The translations under genes were made by a program, and so were the position numbers. The notes beneath the pieces were generated by a model, which worked only from the letters and a program-made list of their open reading frames with translations, was not told the origin of the DNA and ran no database searches. A stretch of DNA of 64,000 bases from Pelistega ratti. GTDB lineage: Bacteria > Pseudomonadota > Gammaproteobacteria > Burkholderiales > Burkholderiaceae_B. Where the stretch lies: assembly GCF_009833965.1 (NCBI RefSeq), contig NZ_CP047165.1:744001-808000 (forward strand), in the 5' to 3' direction. Position 1 is the stretch's first letter, and every line of letters starts with the position of its first letter. Positions 52,725 through 63,219 of the stretch are shown in pieces.

Positions 52725-54224
52725 CTAAGCATTTGCTTGTTTTTTATACTCTTGATCTGCTTTTTCAAAGCGTTCAATAACGTCCTTAGGTACTTTAGTC
52801 GATAAAGAAACTAAGACTAATACCACTGAGCAAGCAATAAATCCCGGAATAATTTCATATAAACCAGTATTTAAACTTTTCCATAAAACAACAACCACTG
52901 CTCCTGCTATCATACCTGATAAAGCACCTAATGCAGTCATACGTTTCCAGAATACAGAGAAAATCACCACAGGACCAAATGCCGCACCAAAACCAGCCCA
53001 CGCATAAGAAACAAGACCAAGTACCTTACTATCGGGGTTTTGGGCAAGCACTAAAGCAATTACCGCAACGGCTAATACCATCAAACGACCAATCCAAACT
53101 AATTCTTGCTGGCTTGCATTCGGACGAATAAGCCCTTTATAAAAGTCTTCTGTTAATGCAGATGAGCAAACTAATAACTGAGCACTTAATGTACTCATTA
53201 CTGCCGCTAAAATACCAGATAGAATGATACCCGCAATCCAAGGATTAAATAAAAGGGTTGCTAATGCCATAAAGATACGTTCAGAGTTACCTTGCAGCGC
53301 ACCTACTTGATCTGGATGTGCATCAAAGTAAGCAATACCATAATAACCAACTAATACCGCACCCAATAAGCAAAGAATCATCCATGTCATACTGATACGG
53401 CGAGCATTTACTAAGGTTTTAACATTCTCTGCTGCCATAAAACGCGCTAAGATATGTGGCTGACCCAAATAACCTAATCCCCATGCCGCTGCAGAGATAA
53501 CAGCTAAGAAACTAGCACTTTCTGGTAATAAACTCGTTACATCTTGTCCTACCTTACTAGAAGCAGCTGCAAATGCTGCATTTACTTCATCCACACCACC
53601 TAAAGAAAGGTAAACAGCAATCGGTGTAAAGATTAAAGCAAACAACATCAAAGTTGCTTGTAAACTATCGCTCCAAGACACCGCTAAGAAACCACCAATA
53701 AAGGTATAAATAATGGTTGCTCCCGCCCCTAACCAAAGTGCTTTTTGGTAGTCAATTTCAAATAATAATTCAAATAGGCGAGCGCCTGCTACAACCCCTG
53801 AAGCACTATAAATAGCAAAGAATACAAGAATAATAGCTGCTGAAATAATTTTAAGTAATAACCCATACTCACCAAAGCGACTTGAAAAATACTCTGGTAA
53901 GGTAAGTGCATCATTATTAAACTCAGTATGAACACGCAAACGACCAGATACTAATAACCAGTTAAAATACGCACCAATCGTTAGACCAATCGCAATCCAT
54001 GCTTCTACTAAACCAGCCGCATAAATGGCACCCGGTAGCCCCATCAGCAACCAACCTGACATATCCGAAGCACCAGCAGCCATACCCGTAACAAAGCCAC
54101 CTAAACGGCGTCCACCTAAGATATAATCACCAAAATTACGTGTGGCAAGATAAGCCGCAATACCAATACCAATCACCGCCACAATATAGAGGGTGAATGT
54201 AATATACATTGGGTTTAAATTCAT
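52725..54224 (-). CDS. putP: Sodium/proline symporter
   Basis: The 499-residue protein is a sodium:solute symporter with about 13 membrane helices. PutP-type signatures are FGDYILGGRRLGGFVTGMAAGASDMSGWLLMGLPGA near residues 31-66 and GYLGQPHILARFMA near 250. It imports proline with Na+ across the inner membrane. The end is a short charged tail (VIERFEKADQEYKKQ). It stands alone with a terminator behind it and a long AT-rich region (54,225-54,846) ahead. Confidence 0.95.
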   Translation of the reverse strand: MNLNPMYITFTLYIVAVIGIGIAAYLATRNFGDYILGGRRLGGFVTGMAAGASDMSGWLLMGLPGAIYAAGLVEAWIAIGLTIGAYFNWLLVSGRLRVHTEFNNDALTLPEYFSSRFGEYGLLLKIISAAIILVFFAIYSASGVVAGARLFELLFEIDYQKALWLGAGATIIYTFIGGFLAVSWSDSLQATLMLFALIFTPIAVYLSLGGVDEVNAAFAAASSKVGQDVTSLLPESASFLAVISAAAWGLGYLGQPHILARFMAAENVKTLVNARRISMTWMILCLLGAVLVGYYGIAYFDAHPDQVGALQGNSERIFMALATLLFNPWIAGIILSGILAAVMSTLSAQLLVCSSALTEDFYKGLIRPNASQQELVWIGRLMVLAVAVIALVLAQNPDSKVLGLVSYAWAGFGAAFGPVVIFSVFWKRMTALGALSGMIAGAVVVVLWKSLNTGLYEIIPGFIACSVVLVLVSLSTKVPKDVIERFEKADQEYKKQANA

Positions 54225-54358
54225 CTAATTTCTCTCCTTATAACTGATGACAGTTATAGTCTATGATTTACCTATTACAGTGTAGAACGTGATATTAAAT
54301 AAAAATAGCCTTCTTGCTATTAAAATAACGATAAAAATTATTTATCGCACAACAAATA

Positions 54359-54389
54359 CAATAACCACCTATCAATAGGATGGTTATTG
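54359..54389. terminator. Hairpin in the region ahead of putP
   Basis: CAATAACCA and TGGTTATTG with an inner CCTAT/ATAGG stem form a long hairpin. No gene is near it on either side, so its role is open. Confidence 0.4.
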
Positions 54390-54660
54390 ATTGTTTAGCC
54401 TAAAATCATGGTATCTTTACACTGTAGAGGGAAATTATAGAGAAATATAGTGTTTTTGTGTATTATTCTTTTCTCTAGGTTTTCACTAATTGACAAGTTA
54501 TATTTTTTATGTATTAGCAATAGTTTTAGAGAATAACTTATTGATTATCAATGAAATTTAGCCTAAAAACTACTGATTAGCACTTTCCATCTATTACGAC
54601 TATTTTTTACTTTTATCAAAAAAATAGCCATAGACTCTAATCTACTATATGCTTTTCTAT

Positions 54661-54699
54661 AAAAAATACCATCTTTATTGAATTAAGATGGTATTTTTT
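54661..54699. terminator. Bidirectional terminator downstream of clpA
   Basis: AAAAAATACCATCTT and AAGATGGTATTTTTT form a 15-bp stem with a 9-base loop. It lies about 150 bases after the clpA stop. The stretch 54,225-54,846 holds no gene. Confidence 0.7.
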
Positions 54700-54846
54700 A
54701 TCTGATAAATTTCACCTTATAAGACACGATAAACCCAGATAATAGATAAAAAACATAATCACTTTATTAGAAGATCATATTTTCTACTATCACTTAGCTC
54801 TCCAATTATCTGCTTTCATCATTTTTACCTCAGAATAATATAAGGA

Positions 54847-57138
54847 TTAAATTAATAATTCATCTTGTTTTGTCTCTGGTTGTCGAAGATGTGTAGGCAT
54901 ATCAAAAGAAAGTGTAACTTCTTTTACATCATTCATATCGACATAAACAAAACCACCCTCTTTTAAACGACCAAATAATAATTCTTCGGCTAATGCTTTA
55001 CGAATCATTTGCTGGATAAGGCGTTGCATTGGTCTTGCTCCCATCACAGGATCAAATCCTTTTTCAACCAAATAATGTCTGACCGTATCAGCAAAAAGCA
55101 CTTCTACTTTTTTCGCTTGAAGTTGCTGCTCTAATTCTAATAGGAACTTATCCACAACACGCAGAATAATATCTTTTGATAAGGGGGCAAAAGGAATAAT
55201 CGCATCAAGACGATTTCTAAATTCAGGGGTAAAAATCTTTTTAATTTCAATCATCTCATCCCCTGCTTGACGAGTATTATTAAAGCCAATAGCATTTGTA
55301 TTTAATAATTGTGCCCCTGCATTTGTCGTCATAATAATCACGACATGACGAAAATCAGCCTTACGCCCGTTATTATCAGTTAGCGTACCATTATCCATCA
55401 CCTGCAACAAGATATTAAAAATATCTGTATGGGCTTTTTCAATTTCATCTAATAATAAAACAGCATGAGGATTTTTAGTCACAGCCTCGGTTAATAAACC
55501 ACCTTGTTCAAAACCCACATAACCGGGAGGAGAACCAATTAATCGAGAAACCGCATGACGTTCCATATATTCTGACATATCAAATCGGATAAGCTCTACC
55601 CCCAATAGCTTGGCTAGCTGTTTGGCGACTTCTGTTTTACCAACCCCTGTTGGACCAGAAAAGAGGAATGAGCCAATGGGTTTATCTAGTTTGCCTAAAC
55701 CAGAACGCGACATTTTAATAACATCTGTTAGGGCTTCAATGGCTTTATCTTGACCAAACACAAGGGTTTTAAGATCTTTTTCTAATGTTGCCAATTTACC
55801 AATATCATCTACCGATACCGTTTGTGTCGGAATATTTGCCATTTTACTGATAACAGCTTCTATTTCCTCTCGTCCAATCAAAGATTTTTGTTCAGTCTCT
55901 GGTAACAATCGTTGGGCTGCTCCTGCTTCGTCCATCACATCAATGGCTTTATCTGGTAAATGACGGTCATTCATATAACGTGCAGATAATTCAACCGCTG
56001 CTACTAATGCCTCATCATCATATTGAATTTGATGATGTGCTTCAAAATGTGATTTTAACCCCTTTAAGATAGTAATCGTATCTTCAATACTAGGCTCATG
56101 AATATCTATTTTTTGAAAGCGGCGAGAAAGCGCATGATCTTTTTCAAAAATACGGCGATATTCTTGATAGGTTGTTGCTCCCATACAGCGAAGCCGTCCT
56201 GAAGATAATGCTGGTTTAAGTAAATTAGAGGCATCCATAGGACTACCAGAGGTTGATCCTGCACCAATAATTGTATGAATTTCATCAATAAATAAAATTG
56301 CCTGTGGTAAAGCTTCTAAGGCTTTTAGTAAGTTTTTAAGACGTTGCTCAAAATCCCCTCTAAATTTAGTACCCGCTAGCAAACTACCTATATCCAAGCC
56401 ATAAACGACCGCATCTTTTAAAACAGGGGGAACTTTATGATGAACAATGCTTAATGCTAATCCTTCGGCAATCGCTGTTTTACCAACACCTGCTTCACCT
56501 ACCAATAAAGGATTATTCTTGCGACGACGGCATAATACTTGAATAACTCTGGCTAATTCAGTATCACGGCCAATTAAAGGATCAATTTTACCTGCTTGAG
56601 CCAATTGATTATAATTAACCGCATATTGCTCTAACGCAGATGGTTGATGAGACTTTTCTTCCTCTTGCTCTGTTGCTACTACTTCTTCTGCTACCTCTTC
56701 AGGACCATGAGCAATAAACTGCATCACTTTAAGTCGAGTTACCCCTTGCTCTTCTAAGAAAAAAACAGCGTGCGTATCTTTCTCAGCAAACATTGCCACC
56801 AAAATATCTGCCCCTTCTACGCCATTTCCTTGCTTAGCTTTATCACTTTGCGATAAAACTGCTCGCTGGATTATTCGTTGAAAACCAAGTGTAGGCTGTG
56901 TATCGACTTGCTCATCTTCTACCGACTCACTAACTTTTGGTGTATTTTCTTCTATAAAATCAGCAAGTTTTTTATGTAGCATCACCAAATCTGCATCACA
57001 CCCTTCTAATACTTCCTTGGCTGAAATATTATCCAGTAAGGCTAAAAGCAAATGTTCCACTGTTATAAACTCATGGCGAGAGGCTCTTGCCATAATAAAT
57101 GCTTTTTGTATGGTTAATTCTAACGCTTGGGAAATCAT
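54847..57138 (-). CDS. clpA: ATP-dependent Clp protease ATP-binding subunit ClpA
   Basis: The 763-residue protein has the Clp-N domain (about 1-145), an acidic linker ([17 protein letters not shown]), and two AAA+ modules with Walker [17 protein letters not shown] near 216 and [19 protein letters not shown] near 496, and Walker B motifs [14 protein letters not shown] and [11 protein letters not shown]. It unfolds substrates for ClpP. The second gene of the clpS-clpA pair, 24 bases behind clpS. The IGF/IGL-type ClpP loop is in the segment IGFNNTRQ region near 625. Confidence 0.97.
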   Translation of the reverse strand: MISQALELTIQKAFIMARASRHEFITVEHLLLALLDNISAKEVLEGCDADLVMLHKKLADFIEENTPKVSESVEDEQVDTQPTLGFQRIIQRAVLSQSDKAKQGNGVEGADILVAMFAEKDTHAVFFLEEQGVTRLKVMQFIAHGPEEVAEEVVATEQEEEKSHQPSALEQYAVNYNQLAQAGKIDPLIGRDTELARVIQVLCRRRKNNPLLVGEAGVGKTAIAEGLALSIVHHKVPPVLKDAVVYGLDIGSLLAGTKFRGDFEQRLKNLLKALEALPQAILFIDEIHTIIGAGSTSGSPMDASNLLKPALSSGRLRCMGATTYQEYRRIFEKDHALSRRFQKIDIHEPSIEDTITILKGLKSHFEAHHQIQYDDEALVAAVELSARYMNDRHLPDKAIDVMDEAGAAQRLLPETEQKSLIGREEIEAVISKMANIPTQTVSVDDIGKLATLEKDLKTLVFGQDKAIEALTDVIKMSRSGLGKLDKPIGSFLFSGPTGVGKTEVAKQLAKLLGVELIRFDMSEYMERHAVSRLIGSPPGYVGFEQGGLLTEAVTKNPHAVLLLDEIEKAHTDIFNILLQVMDNGTLTDNNGRKADFRHVVIIMTTNAGAQLLNTNAIGFNNTRQAGDEMIEIKKIFTPEFRNRLDAIIPFAPLSKDIILRVVDKFLLELEQQLQAKKVEVLFADTVRHYLVEKGFDPVMGARPMQRLIQQMIRKALAEELLFGRLKEGGFVYVDMNDVKEVTLSFDMPTHLRQPETKQDELLI

Positions 57139-57162
57139 ATTTATTTCACCTTTCTTTCATCA

Positions 57163-57462
57163 TTACATCGCTTGCATTGTACACATCAACGGATACTCAT
57201 GTTCTCTTGCATATTGATTCACTTGAGAGACCTTAGTGGCGGCAATATCTTTTGTATAAATACCGCATACCCCCTTACCTTTGTAGTGAACTTCCAACAT
57301 TATGACCGTTGCTTCATCTTCTGTTTTATTAAAAAATAATTTTAAGACATCCACCACAAAATCCATAGGTGTATAGTCATCATTTAAGAGTACCACTGCA
57401 TAGGGGGTTGGGGGCTTTAACCGTGTCTGGTGATGGGTTTCCGTCAGAGTCGCGCTTGTCAT
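57163..57462 (-). CDS. clpS: ClpA adaptor protein ClpS
   Basis: From ATG 57462 ([11 protein letters not shown]) the protein has 99 residues; an upstream in-frame ATG (57492) adds ten residues and is less typical. The ClpS core is clear: [26 protein letters not shown] with the N-degron-binding D-D pair, then [21 protein letters not shown] and [12 protein letters not shown]. It delivers N-end-rule substrates to ClpAP. It precedes clpA and is divergent from the cold-shock gene. Confidence 0.96.
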   Translation of the reverse strand: MTSATLTETHHQTRLKPPTPYAVVLLNDDYTPMDFVVDVLKLFFNKTEDEATVIMLEVHYKGKGVCGIYTKDIAATKVSQVNQYAREHEYPLMCTMQAM

Positions 57463-57575
57463 AGGATAAAAATAATCGAATGATAAATACAATATATCAT
57501 ATAAAAATAGCTATCAAGAATAATAACATTGATTAAAAATGCTGTTTAATGGCTTCATTATAGTAGTTCTACTAG

Positions 57576-57603
57576 TTGACAAAAAGATTTTTATAGGATA
57601 ATT
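57576..57603 (+). promoter_or_regulatory. Promoter of the cold-shock gene
   Basis: TTGACA (57576-57581), a 16-base spacer and ATAATT (57598-57603). The transcript would have a leader of about 50 AT-rich bases before the ribosome site. Confidence 0.55.
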
Positions 57604-57661
57604 TGAAAATATATATATAAAAATGTAATAATCTGAAACCATGAAACAAAAGGAAGCATTT

Positions 57662-57898
57662 ATGACAGATACTACACTAGAAACAATTGGACAACATCAA
57701 GGAACCGTTAAATGGTTTAATGATGCTAAAGGCTTTGGATTTATCACATTAGATGGTAGCTCAGAAGATCTTTTTGCGCATTTCTCTGCTATCAATATGG
57801 AAGGCTTTAAAACCCTAAAAGAAGGACAACGTGTCAATTTTGATTTAGCAGAAGGCCCTAAAGGGAAGTTAGCCCTTAATATCACAAGTATTGGCTAG
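57662..57898 (+). CDS. Cold-shock domain protein (CspA family)
   Basis: From ATG 57662 (AAAGGAAG upstream) the protein has 78 residues with the cold-shock fold: [19 protein letters not shown] (RNP1), DLFAHFSAI (RNP2) and [28 protein letters not shown]. It binds single-stranded RNA and DNA. A start 21 bases earlier is possible but lies before the ribosome site. It is upstream of and divergent from clpS, as in many Proteobacteria (cspD-clpS order in E. coli). Confidence 0.95.
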   Translation: MTDTTLETIGQHQGTVKWFNDAKGFGFITLDGSSEDLFAHFSAINMEGFKTLKEGQRVNFDLAEGPKGKLALNITSIG

Positions 57899-58024
57899 AG
57901 ATATACGTTAGTGTTTTTAAATTAATACGTTAGATGATGTAGTATTAGTTTTATAACCTATAGTAATATTTAATACTCTTTGCATTACTATATATATGTA
58001 GATATATATAGCGTTTTTTGCTTT

Positions 58025-58060
58025 CTCCTCTTCTTTATAGTTGAGGAGATTTTATTTCAT
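58025..58060 (+). terminator. Terminator-like hairpin between the cold-shock and DUF192 genes
   Basis: CTCCTC (58025-58030) and GAGGAG (58043-58048) are followed by ATTTTATTTC. An AT-rich stretch with TATATA repeats precedes it. Nothing else is seen in 57,899-58,178. Confidence 0.5.
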
Positions 58061-58178
58061 TCTCTATATTGACTATATTTTGGCATTAAGCATATGTTTA
58101 TATCTACTCTACTGGTATGATAGAATTTAACTTCCTTCAATAGATAGATAAAGTTTTGTCTCATATTATCTGCTTATT

Positions 58179-58652
58179 ATGTTTTCTCTCTTCAATATAT
58201 CGTTTCGTTTAATAGTATTTGTTGTATGTGGATTTTGTTATACCCCTATTATGGCAAAAACATTATCTATACCAGAAGCCCCTCCTCACACCATTACACT
58301 CCACTTTCCAAAACAAATATTAACAGCGGAAATAGTAAATAACAGTACCTCACGCGCCAAAGGTCTAATGTTTCGCCAAAATTTAGAAAAAAATACTGGT
58401 ATGCTCTTTGTTTTTCCCGATAGTCAGCGGCGCTGTTTTTGGATGAAAAATACTTTTATTCCATTATCTATCGCTTATATTGATCATCATCACCAAATTA
58501 TTGATATTCTTGATTTACACCCCTTAGATGAAACTGCTATCTGTTCATCAAAACCAGCTATGTTTGCCTTAGAAGTTAATCAGGGATGGTTTGACCAGCA
58601 TCATATTCGTGTCGGTGATACAATAAATATACCTTTACTATCCGCCTATTAA
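58179..58652 (+). CDS. Secreted DUF192 protein
   Basis: The 157-residue protein has a signal peptide (FRLIVFVVCGFCYTPIMA, cut near 26) and a DUF192 domain: ARAKGLMFR-like segment SRAKGLMFRQNLEKNTGMLFVFPDSQRRCFWMKNTFIPLSIAYID and a later MFALEVNQGWFDQHHIRVGDTI. DUF192 is a small periplasmic fold of unknown role. It lies 28 bases before a lipoprotein gene and behind the cold-shock gene, a neighbourhood found in Betaproteobacteria. Confidence 0.92.
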   Translation: MFSLFNISFRLIVFVVCGFCYTPIMAKTLSIPEAPPHTITLHFPKQILTAEIVNNSTSRAKGLMFRQNLEKNTGMLFVFPDSQRRCFWMKNTFIPLSIAYIDHHHQIIDILDLHPLDETAICSSKPAMFALEVNQGWFDQHHIRVGDTINIPLLSAY

Positions 58653-58680
58653 CACTATCATTACACTAGAGAGATTCCCG

Positions 58681-59046
58681 ATGAAACGTTTATTCTTTAT
58701 TTCACTAAGTTCCTTATTTATCATTGGCTGTAGTGTACTTGATACATTGCCTGCCCCTAAAACTTATGGATTAACACCTGTTCTTATCAAAAAACCATCA
58801 AATAAAATACTACCTAATCTTATCCAATGTATTGAGCCTTCTCTCAAAGAAAAATACCCAGCGGCTAGCTTAACACTAACAATGGAAAATCTGTATGAAG
58901 GTAAGATTCCGGGGACTGACCCAGATAGCCCCATTGCAACTTTTGATATTTTTGCCAAAACAGGTACTTTCCAAGGGTATGTAAGCCTGTACCAAAAAGA
59001 ACCCGTTAATCCTGCAATTACGGCTATTTTTACAGATTGTCTCTAA
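58681..59046 (+). CDS. Lipoprotein of unknown function
   Basis: The 121-residue protein has a lipoprotein signal peptide with the lipobox FIIGC (Cys near 17). The rest is a soluble domain with a C-terminal cysteine (FTDCL) and an inner one near residue 49, which could pair. No family was recognised. A ribosome site (AGAGAGAT) precedes the ATG, 28 bases after the DUF192 gene. Confidence 0.7.
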   Translation: MKRLFFISLSSLFIIGCSVLDTLPAPKTYGLTPVLIKKPSNKILPNLIQCIEPSLKEKYPAASLTLTMENLYEGKIPGTDPDSPIATFDIFAKTGTFQGYVSLYQKEPVNPAITAIFTDCL

Positions 59047-59487
59047 TCATATTTGGTTTTACCCTCTTCATTGATCCGATTAAAGGTAACTATTACACAC
59101 TAAAACTTATTATATTTTAATAGTTCATTTGTTAAATTATATCTTAACAATAAGAAAAAACAATCCATTTAAACATTTTTGTATGGTTAGGCAACAAAAT
59201 ATTTTTTAAAAGTTATTTAAAAATCATTCTATTGCTAATATTTTTCCCATCTAAATAAAATAAAAAAGAATAATAAAATAACAGAAATTAGCTATTGCCC
59301 CGATGGTTTCTACTCATTTAACCATTTAACAAAACCCCCTTTTTCATTTTATCCCTCAGAAATAAGTATTAACCGACCTATTTAGATATTTTTATGATTT
59401 AAAACAATAAAATATTTTTTGGAGGTTGTTCAAAAATCACTTGAGTTCTATAATTTTTACTATCTAAATGAAAAAAAGGAAAAACAA
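59047..59487. other. AT-rich gap before the exporter operon
   Basis: No gene, RNA or strong terminator is seen in this stretch. It is very AT-rich, in contrast with the exporter operon that begins at 59,488, and may mark an insertion boundary. Confidence 0.4.
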
Positions 59488-60471
59488 ATGAAAATAAAAT
59501 ACCTACTATTAGGTGTTACCCTGATTGGAGCAGCAGGTGTAGCGATTTGGCAAAACCAACGTTTGCAGGCTGATGAATTAGTGGGAATTATTGGTGTCAA
59601 TGGACGCATTGAGTTAAAACGTTTAGATATTGCCACCTTATATGCAGGGCGGGTAGAAGAGGTTTTGGTACAAGAAGGCGATCAAGTAAAACCTCATCAA
59701 AGTTTGGCCCGTTTATCTTCCAGCCAAACCGAAAGCCAAGTGGCGGCAGCACAAGCACAAAAACAACGTGCAGAAGAAAATGTCGCACGTGCTTTAGCCA
59801 CTGTTGAAACGCAACAACAGCAAGCCAATGTAGCAAAATTGGAACTTGATAATGCGGTAAAATTACGTCGTGAAAAATTAGTTTCCGACAGCGAATTATC
59901 ACGTCGCCAGTCAAATTACAAAGCAACTTTAGCTGCCGTAGCCACCGCTCAAGCCGCCGTGGCAGAAGCCAAAGCCGGTGTCGCACAAGCACAGGCTCAA
60001 TTAGAGCATGCCCAATCACAAAATGATGATATGTTGATTAAATCACCAAAATCCGGTTGGGTAGAATATCTGATTGCTGAACCGGGTAATGTGCTAGGCA
60101 CAGGTGGCAGAGTATTAAGCCTGTTAGATCCAACAGATACCTATCTCAATGTATTTTTAACCTCAGAACAGTTAAATCAAGTCAAAGTGGGGGATGAAGC
60201 GCGTATCGTGCTTGATGGTGTTGATGCGGTCTTCCCTGCTCAAATTACCTTTACCGCAGCTAATGCTCAATTTACCCCCAAAAACGTAGAAACAGCAGAA
60301 GAGCGGGCAAAATTGATGTTCCGTGTTAAATTGCAAATCCCACAAGAGATTGCCTTACAGTATGAACGCCGTCTGAAAGGCGGAATGACTGCCATAGGCT
60401 ATGTAAAATATGATTCACAAGCCGCTTGGCCATCACATTTACACGTGAAACTCTCCACAGGAAATGAATAA
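59488..60471 (+). CDS. HlyD-family membrane fusion protein (YhiI-like)
   Basis: From ATG 59488 (AAAAAAGGAAAAAC upstream) the protein has 327 residues. It has an N-terminal membrane anchor (YLLLGVTLIGAAGVAIW), a lipoyl/barrel-sandwich part (RLDIATLYAGRVEEVLVQEGDQVKPHQSLARL), a long coiled coil rich in Ala and Gln (about 80-175), and a C-terminal beta-barrel with AEPGNVLGTGGRVLSLLDP. It links an inner-membrane exporter to an outer-membrane channel. It forms an operon with the RbbA-like gene (one-base overlap) and the YhhJ-like gene, as in E. coli yhiI-rbbA-yhhJ. Confidence 0.9.
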   Translation: MKIKYLLLGVTLIGAAGVAIWQNQRLQADELVGIIGVNGRIELKRLDIATLYAGRVEEVLVQEGDQVKPHQSLARLSSSQTESQVAAAQAQKQRAEENVARALATVETQQQQANVAKLELDNAVKLRREKLVSDSELSRRQSNYKATLAAVATAQAAVAEAKAGVAQAQAQLEHAQSQNDDMLIKSPKSGWVEYLIAEPGNVLGTGGRVLSLLDPTDTYLNVFLTSEQLNQVKVGDEARIVLDGVDAVFPAQITFTAANAQFTPKNVETAEERAKLMFRVKLQIPQEIALQYERRLKGGMTAIGYVKYDSQAAWPSHLHVKLSTGNE

Positions 60472-63218
60472 TGATGGCACATAATATTGCCGTGGCGGTA
60501 ACGCATCTTTCACATTCATACGGAAAAACGACTGCACTTTCTGATGTATCCCTACAAATTCCGAAAGGGACAACCGTCGGATTGATTGGCCCTGACGGTG
60601 TAGGAAAATCAACACTGCTTTCCTTAATTGCCGGGGTCAAAATTATTCAACAAGGCTCAATACTGGTATTTGATGACGATATTGCAGACAAAAAAGCACG
60701 GGATAGTCTGTCACACAAAATCGCTTTTATGTCACAAGGTTTGGGGAAAAATCTGTACCCCACCTTATCCACTTATGAAAATGTGGATTTTCATGCCCGA
60801 TTATTCGGATTAGATAAACAATACCGCCAACAACGCATTGAACGCTTACTGCGTGCCACTGGCTTACTACCCTTTGCCGATCGCCTTGCCGGAAAACTTT
60901 CAGGCGGTATGAAACAAAAACTAAGCCTATGTTGTGCCTTGGTACATAGCCCTGATTTACTTATTTTGGACGAACCGACCACGGGGGTCGATCCGCTTTC
61001 ACGCCGTCAATTTTGGGAATTGGTCGAAACCCTAAGGCAAGAAAGCCCGATGATGACGGTAATTATCGCCACTGCGTATATTGAAGAAGCGGAAGCCTTT
61101 GAACACGTTTTAGCCATGGACGATGGCAAGCTGATTGCCAATCAAGCTACGAAACAATTAATGGCAGAAACCGGCAGTCAGAATCTGGAAGAAGCCTATA
61201 TTAAATTACTCCCTCCCGAAAAACGCGGCGCAGAAAATGGTTTGCTCATTCCGCCCTTTGAACAAGAACCCAATGAACCGCCTGCTATCGTGGCGGAAGG
61301 TTTAACCAAAAAATTCGGTGCTTTTACCTCTGTTGATCATGTGAGTTTTACCATTCCAAAAGGTGAAATTTTCGGTTTTCTAGGTTCAAACGGATGCGGT
61401 AAATCCACGACCATGAAAATGCTCACCGGTTTACTTGAATCCACCGAAGGAACGGCTACCCTGCTTGGTCAGCCTATTGATGCCAGTGATATTAACACCC
61501 GTAAACGCGTAGGCTATATGTCGCAAAGCTTTTCATTGTATGAGGAATTAACCGTACGAGAAAATTTAACCCTACATGCCAAACTGTATCAAATCGACAG
61601 GCAGGAATGGGACAATTATGTCAATGCTGCCATGAGACAATTTGATTTAAGTCATTTGGCAGACAAAACGCCTGCTGCTCTTCCATTGGGGATTCGTCAG
61701 CGTTTACAGCTGGCAGCCGCTTGTTTGCATCACCCCGAAGTATTGATTTTGGACGAACCAACTTCAGGTGTCGATCCTGCGGCAAGGGATATGTTTTGGG
61801 CATATCTGATTAAGCTCTCAAGAGAAGACAAAATCACTATTTTTGTTACCACCCATTTTATGAATGAGGCGGCACGTTGCGATCGTATTTCCTTTATGCA
61901 CCGTGGGCGTGTATTAGCTGTGGGAACGCCTGAAGAATTACGCATGAGCAAACAAGCCCCAACGCTGGAAGAAGCCTTTATCCTCTATTTGGAAGAACAG
62001 GCGGACGATATTACCTCGCCAGAGGGAAAAATAGCAAGCAATGAAAGTGCGGTTAAAAATAACGAGATTTTATCGGATAAACAATCATCCGGTTTTATCG
62101 CATGGTGGTCGCTTATCTGGACATTTGCTTTACGGGAAGGAAAAGAATTATTACGCGACCGCATTCGTCTGTTCTTTGCCTTGCTTGGGCCGGTGATTAT
62201 GTTATTGGCGATGGCATCCAGTATTTCTTTTGACGTTAATCCGATGAAGTTTACCGTGTTGGATCATGATAATACATCGGAAAGCCGCCGTTTGATTGAA
62301 TATTTTGACGGTTCGCATTATTTCGTCCGTCAAGCCGATATTCACTCGGTAAGGGATATCAATCCCATACTACAAAGTTCAAAAGTAAAATTAGTGATTG
62401 AAATTCCGGCAGATTTCGGGCGGAAAATGCTAAATGGTGAGAAACCCGAAATCGGTTTTTTTATTGATGGGACATTTCCATCTACAGCAGAAAATTTAAA
62501 CGGTTTGGTCGCAGGAACACTCAATCAATATTTGCAAGATACCGCACGAAATGCCGGTATAACGGTAGCTAACAATAATATATTGGAAAACCGCTTTGTC
62601 TATAACCAAGATTTCAAAAGTATTTATGCCATGACACCGGGTGTCATTATGTTGGCAATGATGTTAATTCCCTCCATGATGACCGCACTTGGCGTGGTTC
62701 GGGAAAAGGAGATAGGTTCGATTATGAATTTATACGGTTCACCTGCCAGCACGCTACAATTTTTACTCGGTAAACAGCTGCCCTACATTATGTTGGCATT
62801 TATCAGCTATCTGATTATGATTTGGGTTGCCATCATGCTATTTGATGTACCGGTAAAAGGCTCTTTCTGGGCGATGTCTTTAGGCGGTATCGTGATGATT
62901 GCCACTGCTACGGCTTTTGGTTTGTTGGTATCCAGTTTTGTAAAATCACAAATTGCGGCGATTTTCGCCACTGCTATTATCGCCCTCATACCGGCACTCA
63001 ATTTCTCAGGAATGCTCTACCCGACTTCCACCTTACCCACTCATGTCAATATTATTGCCCGTTTATTCCCCGGTTTTTGGTTTCAGTTAATCAGTTTAGG
63101 CGGTTTTACCAAAGGGCTGGGCTTTATGGATTTTCTCAATAGCTATGCCGCCTTATTAATCATTGGCAGCCTGTACTTTTTTGGGGCGGTTGCACTGCTC
63201 AAAAAACAGGAGAAATAA
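60471..63218 (+). CDS. rbbA: ABC transporter with two ATPase domains and a permease domain (RbbA-like)
   Basis: The 915-residue protein contains two ATP-binding cassettes, each complete: Walker A GPDGVGKSTLLSLIAG near 41 and GSNGCGKSTTMKMLTG near 305, signature motifs LSGGMKQKLSLCCAL and LPLGIRQRLQLAAAC, and Walker B DLLILDEPTTGVDP and VLILDEPTSGVDP. A C-terminal ABC-2 permease (about residues 545-915, six membrane helices) follows. E. coli RbbA has this architecture. It probably exports a drug-like or hydrophobic substrate with its HlyD-type partner. Two 9-mer DNA-uptake motifs of the Pasteurellaceae lie inside the gene. Confidence 0.92.
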   Translation: MMAHNIAVAVTHLSHSYGKTTALSDVSLQIPKGTTVGLIGPDGVGKSTLLSLIAGVKIIQQGSILVFDDDIADKKARDSLSHKIAFMSQGLGKNLYPTLSTYENVDFHARLFGLDKQYRQQRIERLLRATGLLPFADRLAGKLSGGMKQKLSLCCALVHSPDLLILDEPTTGVDPLSRRQFWELVETLRQESPMMTVIIATAYIEEAEAFEHVLAMDDGKLIANQATKQLMAETGSQNLEEAYIKLLPPEKRGAENGLLIPPFEQEPNEPPAIVAEGLTKKFGAFTSVDHVSFTIPKGEIFGFLGSNGCGKSTTMKMLTGLLESTEGTATLLGQPIDASDINTRKRVGYMSQSFSLYEELTVRENLTLHAKLYQIDRQEWDNYVNAAMRQFDLSHLADKTPAALPLGIRQRLQLAAACLHHPEVLILDEPTSGVDPAARDMFWAYLIKLSREDKITIFVTTHFMNEAARCDRISFMHRGRVLAVGTPEELRMSKQAPTLEEAFILYLEEQADDITSPEGKIASNESAVKNNEILSDKQSSGFIAWWSLIWTFALREGKELLRDRIRLFFALLGPVIMLLAMASSISFDVNPMKFTVLDHDNTSESRRLIEYFDGSHYFVRQADIHSVRDINPILQSSKVKLVIEIPADFGRKMLNGEKPEIGFFIDGTFPSTAENLNGLVAGTLNQYLQDTARNAGITVANNNILENRFVYNQDFKSIYAMTPGVIMLAMMLIPSMMTALGVVREKEIGSIMNLYGSPASTLQFLLGKQLPYIMLAFISYLIMIWVAIMLFDVPVKGSFWAMSLGGIVMIATATAFGLLVSSFVKSQIAAIFATAIIALIPALNFSGMLYPTSTLPTHVNIIARLFPGFWFQLISLGGFTKGLGFMDFLNSYAALLIIGSLYFFGAVALLKKQEK
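62045..62053 (+). other. Pasteurellaceae-type DNA uptake signal, AAGTGCGGT
   Basis: The exact 9-mer AAGTGCGGT is followed by TTAAAAAT, as in the extended Haemophilus uptake signal. A second exact copy in the other orientation (ACCGCACTT) lies at 62682-62690. Confidence 0.7.
62682..62690 (-). other. Second Pasteurellaceae-type DNA uptake signal
   Basis: ACCGCACTT is the exact complement of the uptake core. Two copies within 650 bases is far above chance for a 9-mer. Confidence 0.65.
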
Positions 63219-63219
63219 T

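Noticed and set aside
54225..54846. Possible small gene or RNA in the AT-rich gap between putP and clpA
   Set aside because: Only two hairpins are seen; no ORF with a ribosome site or promoter-terminator pair could be supported.
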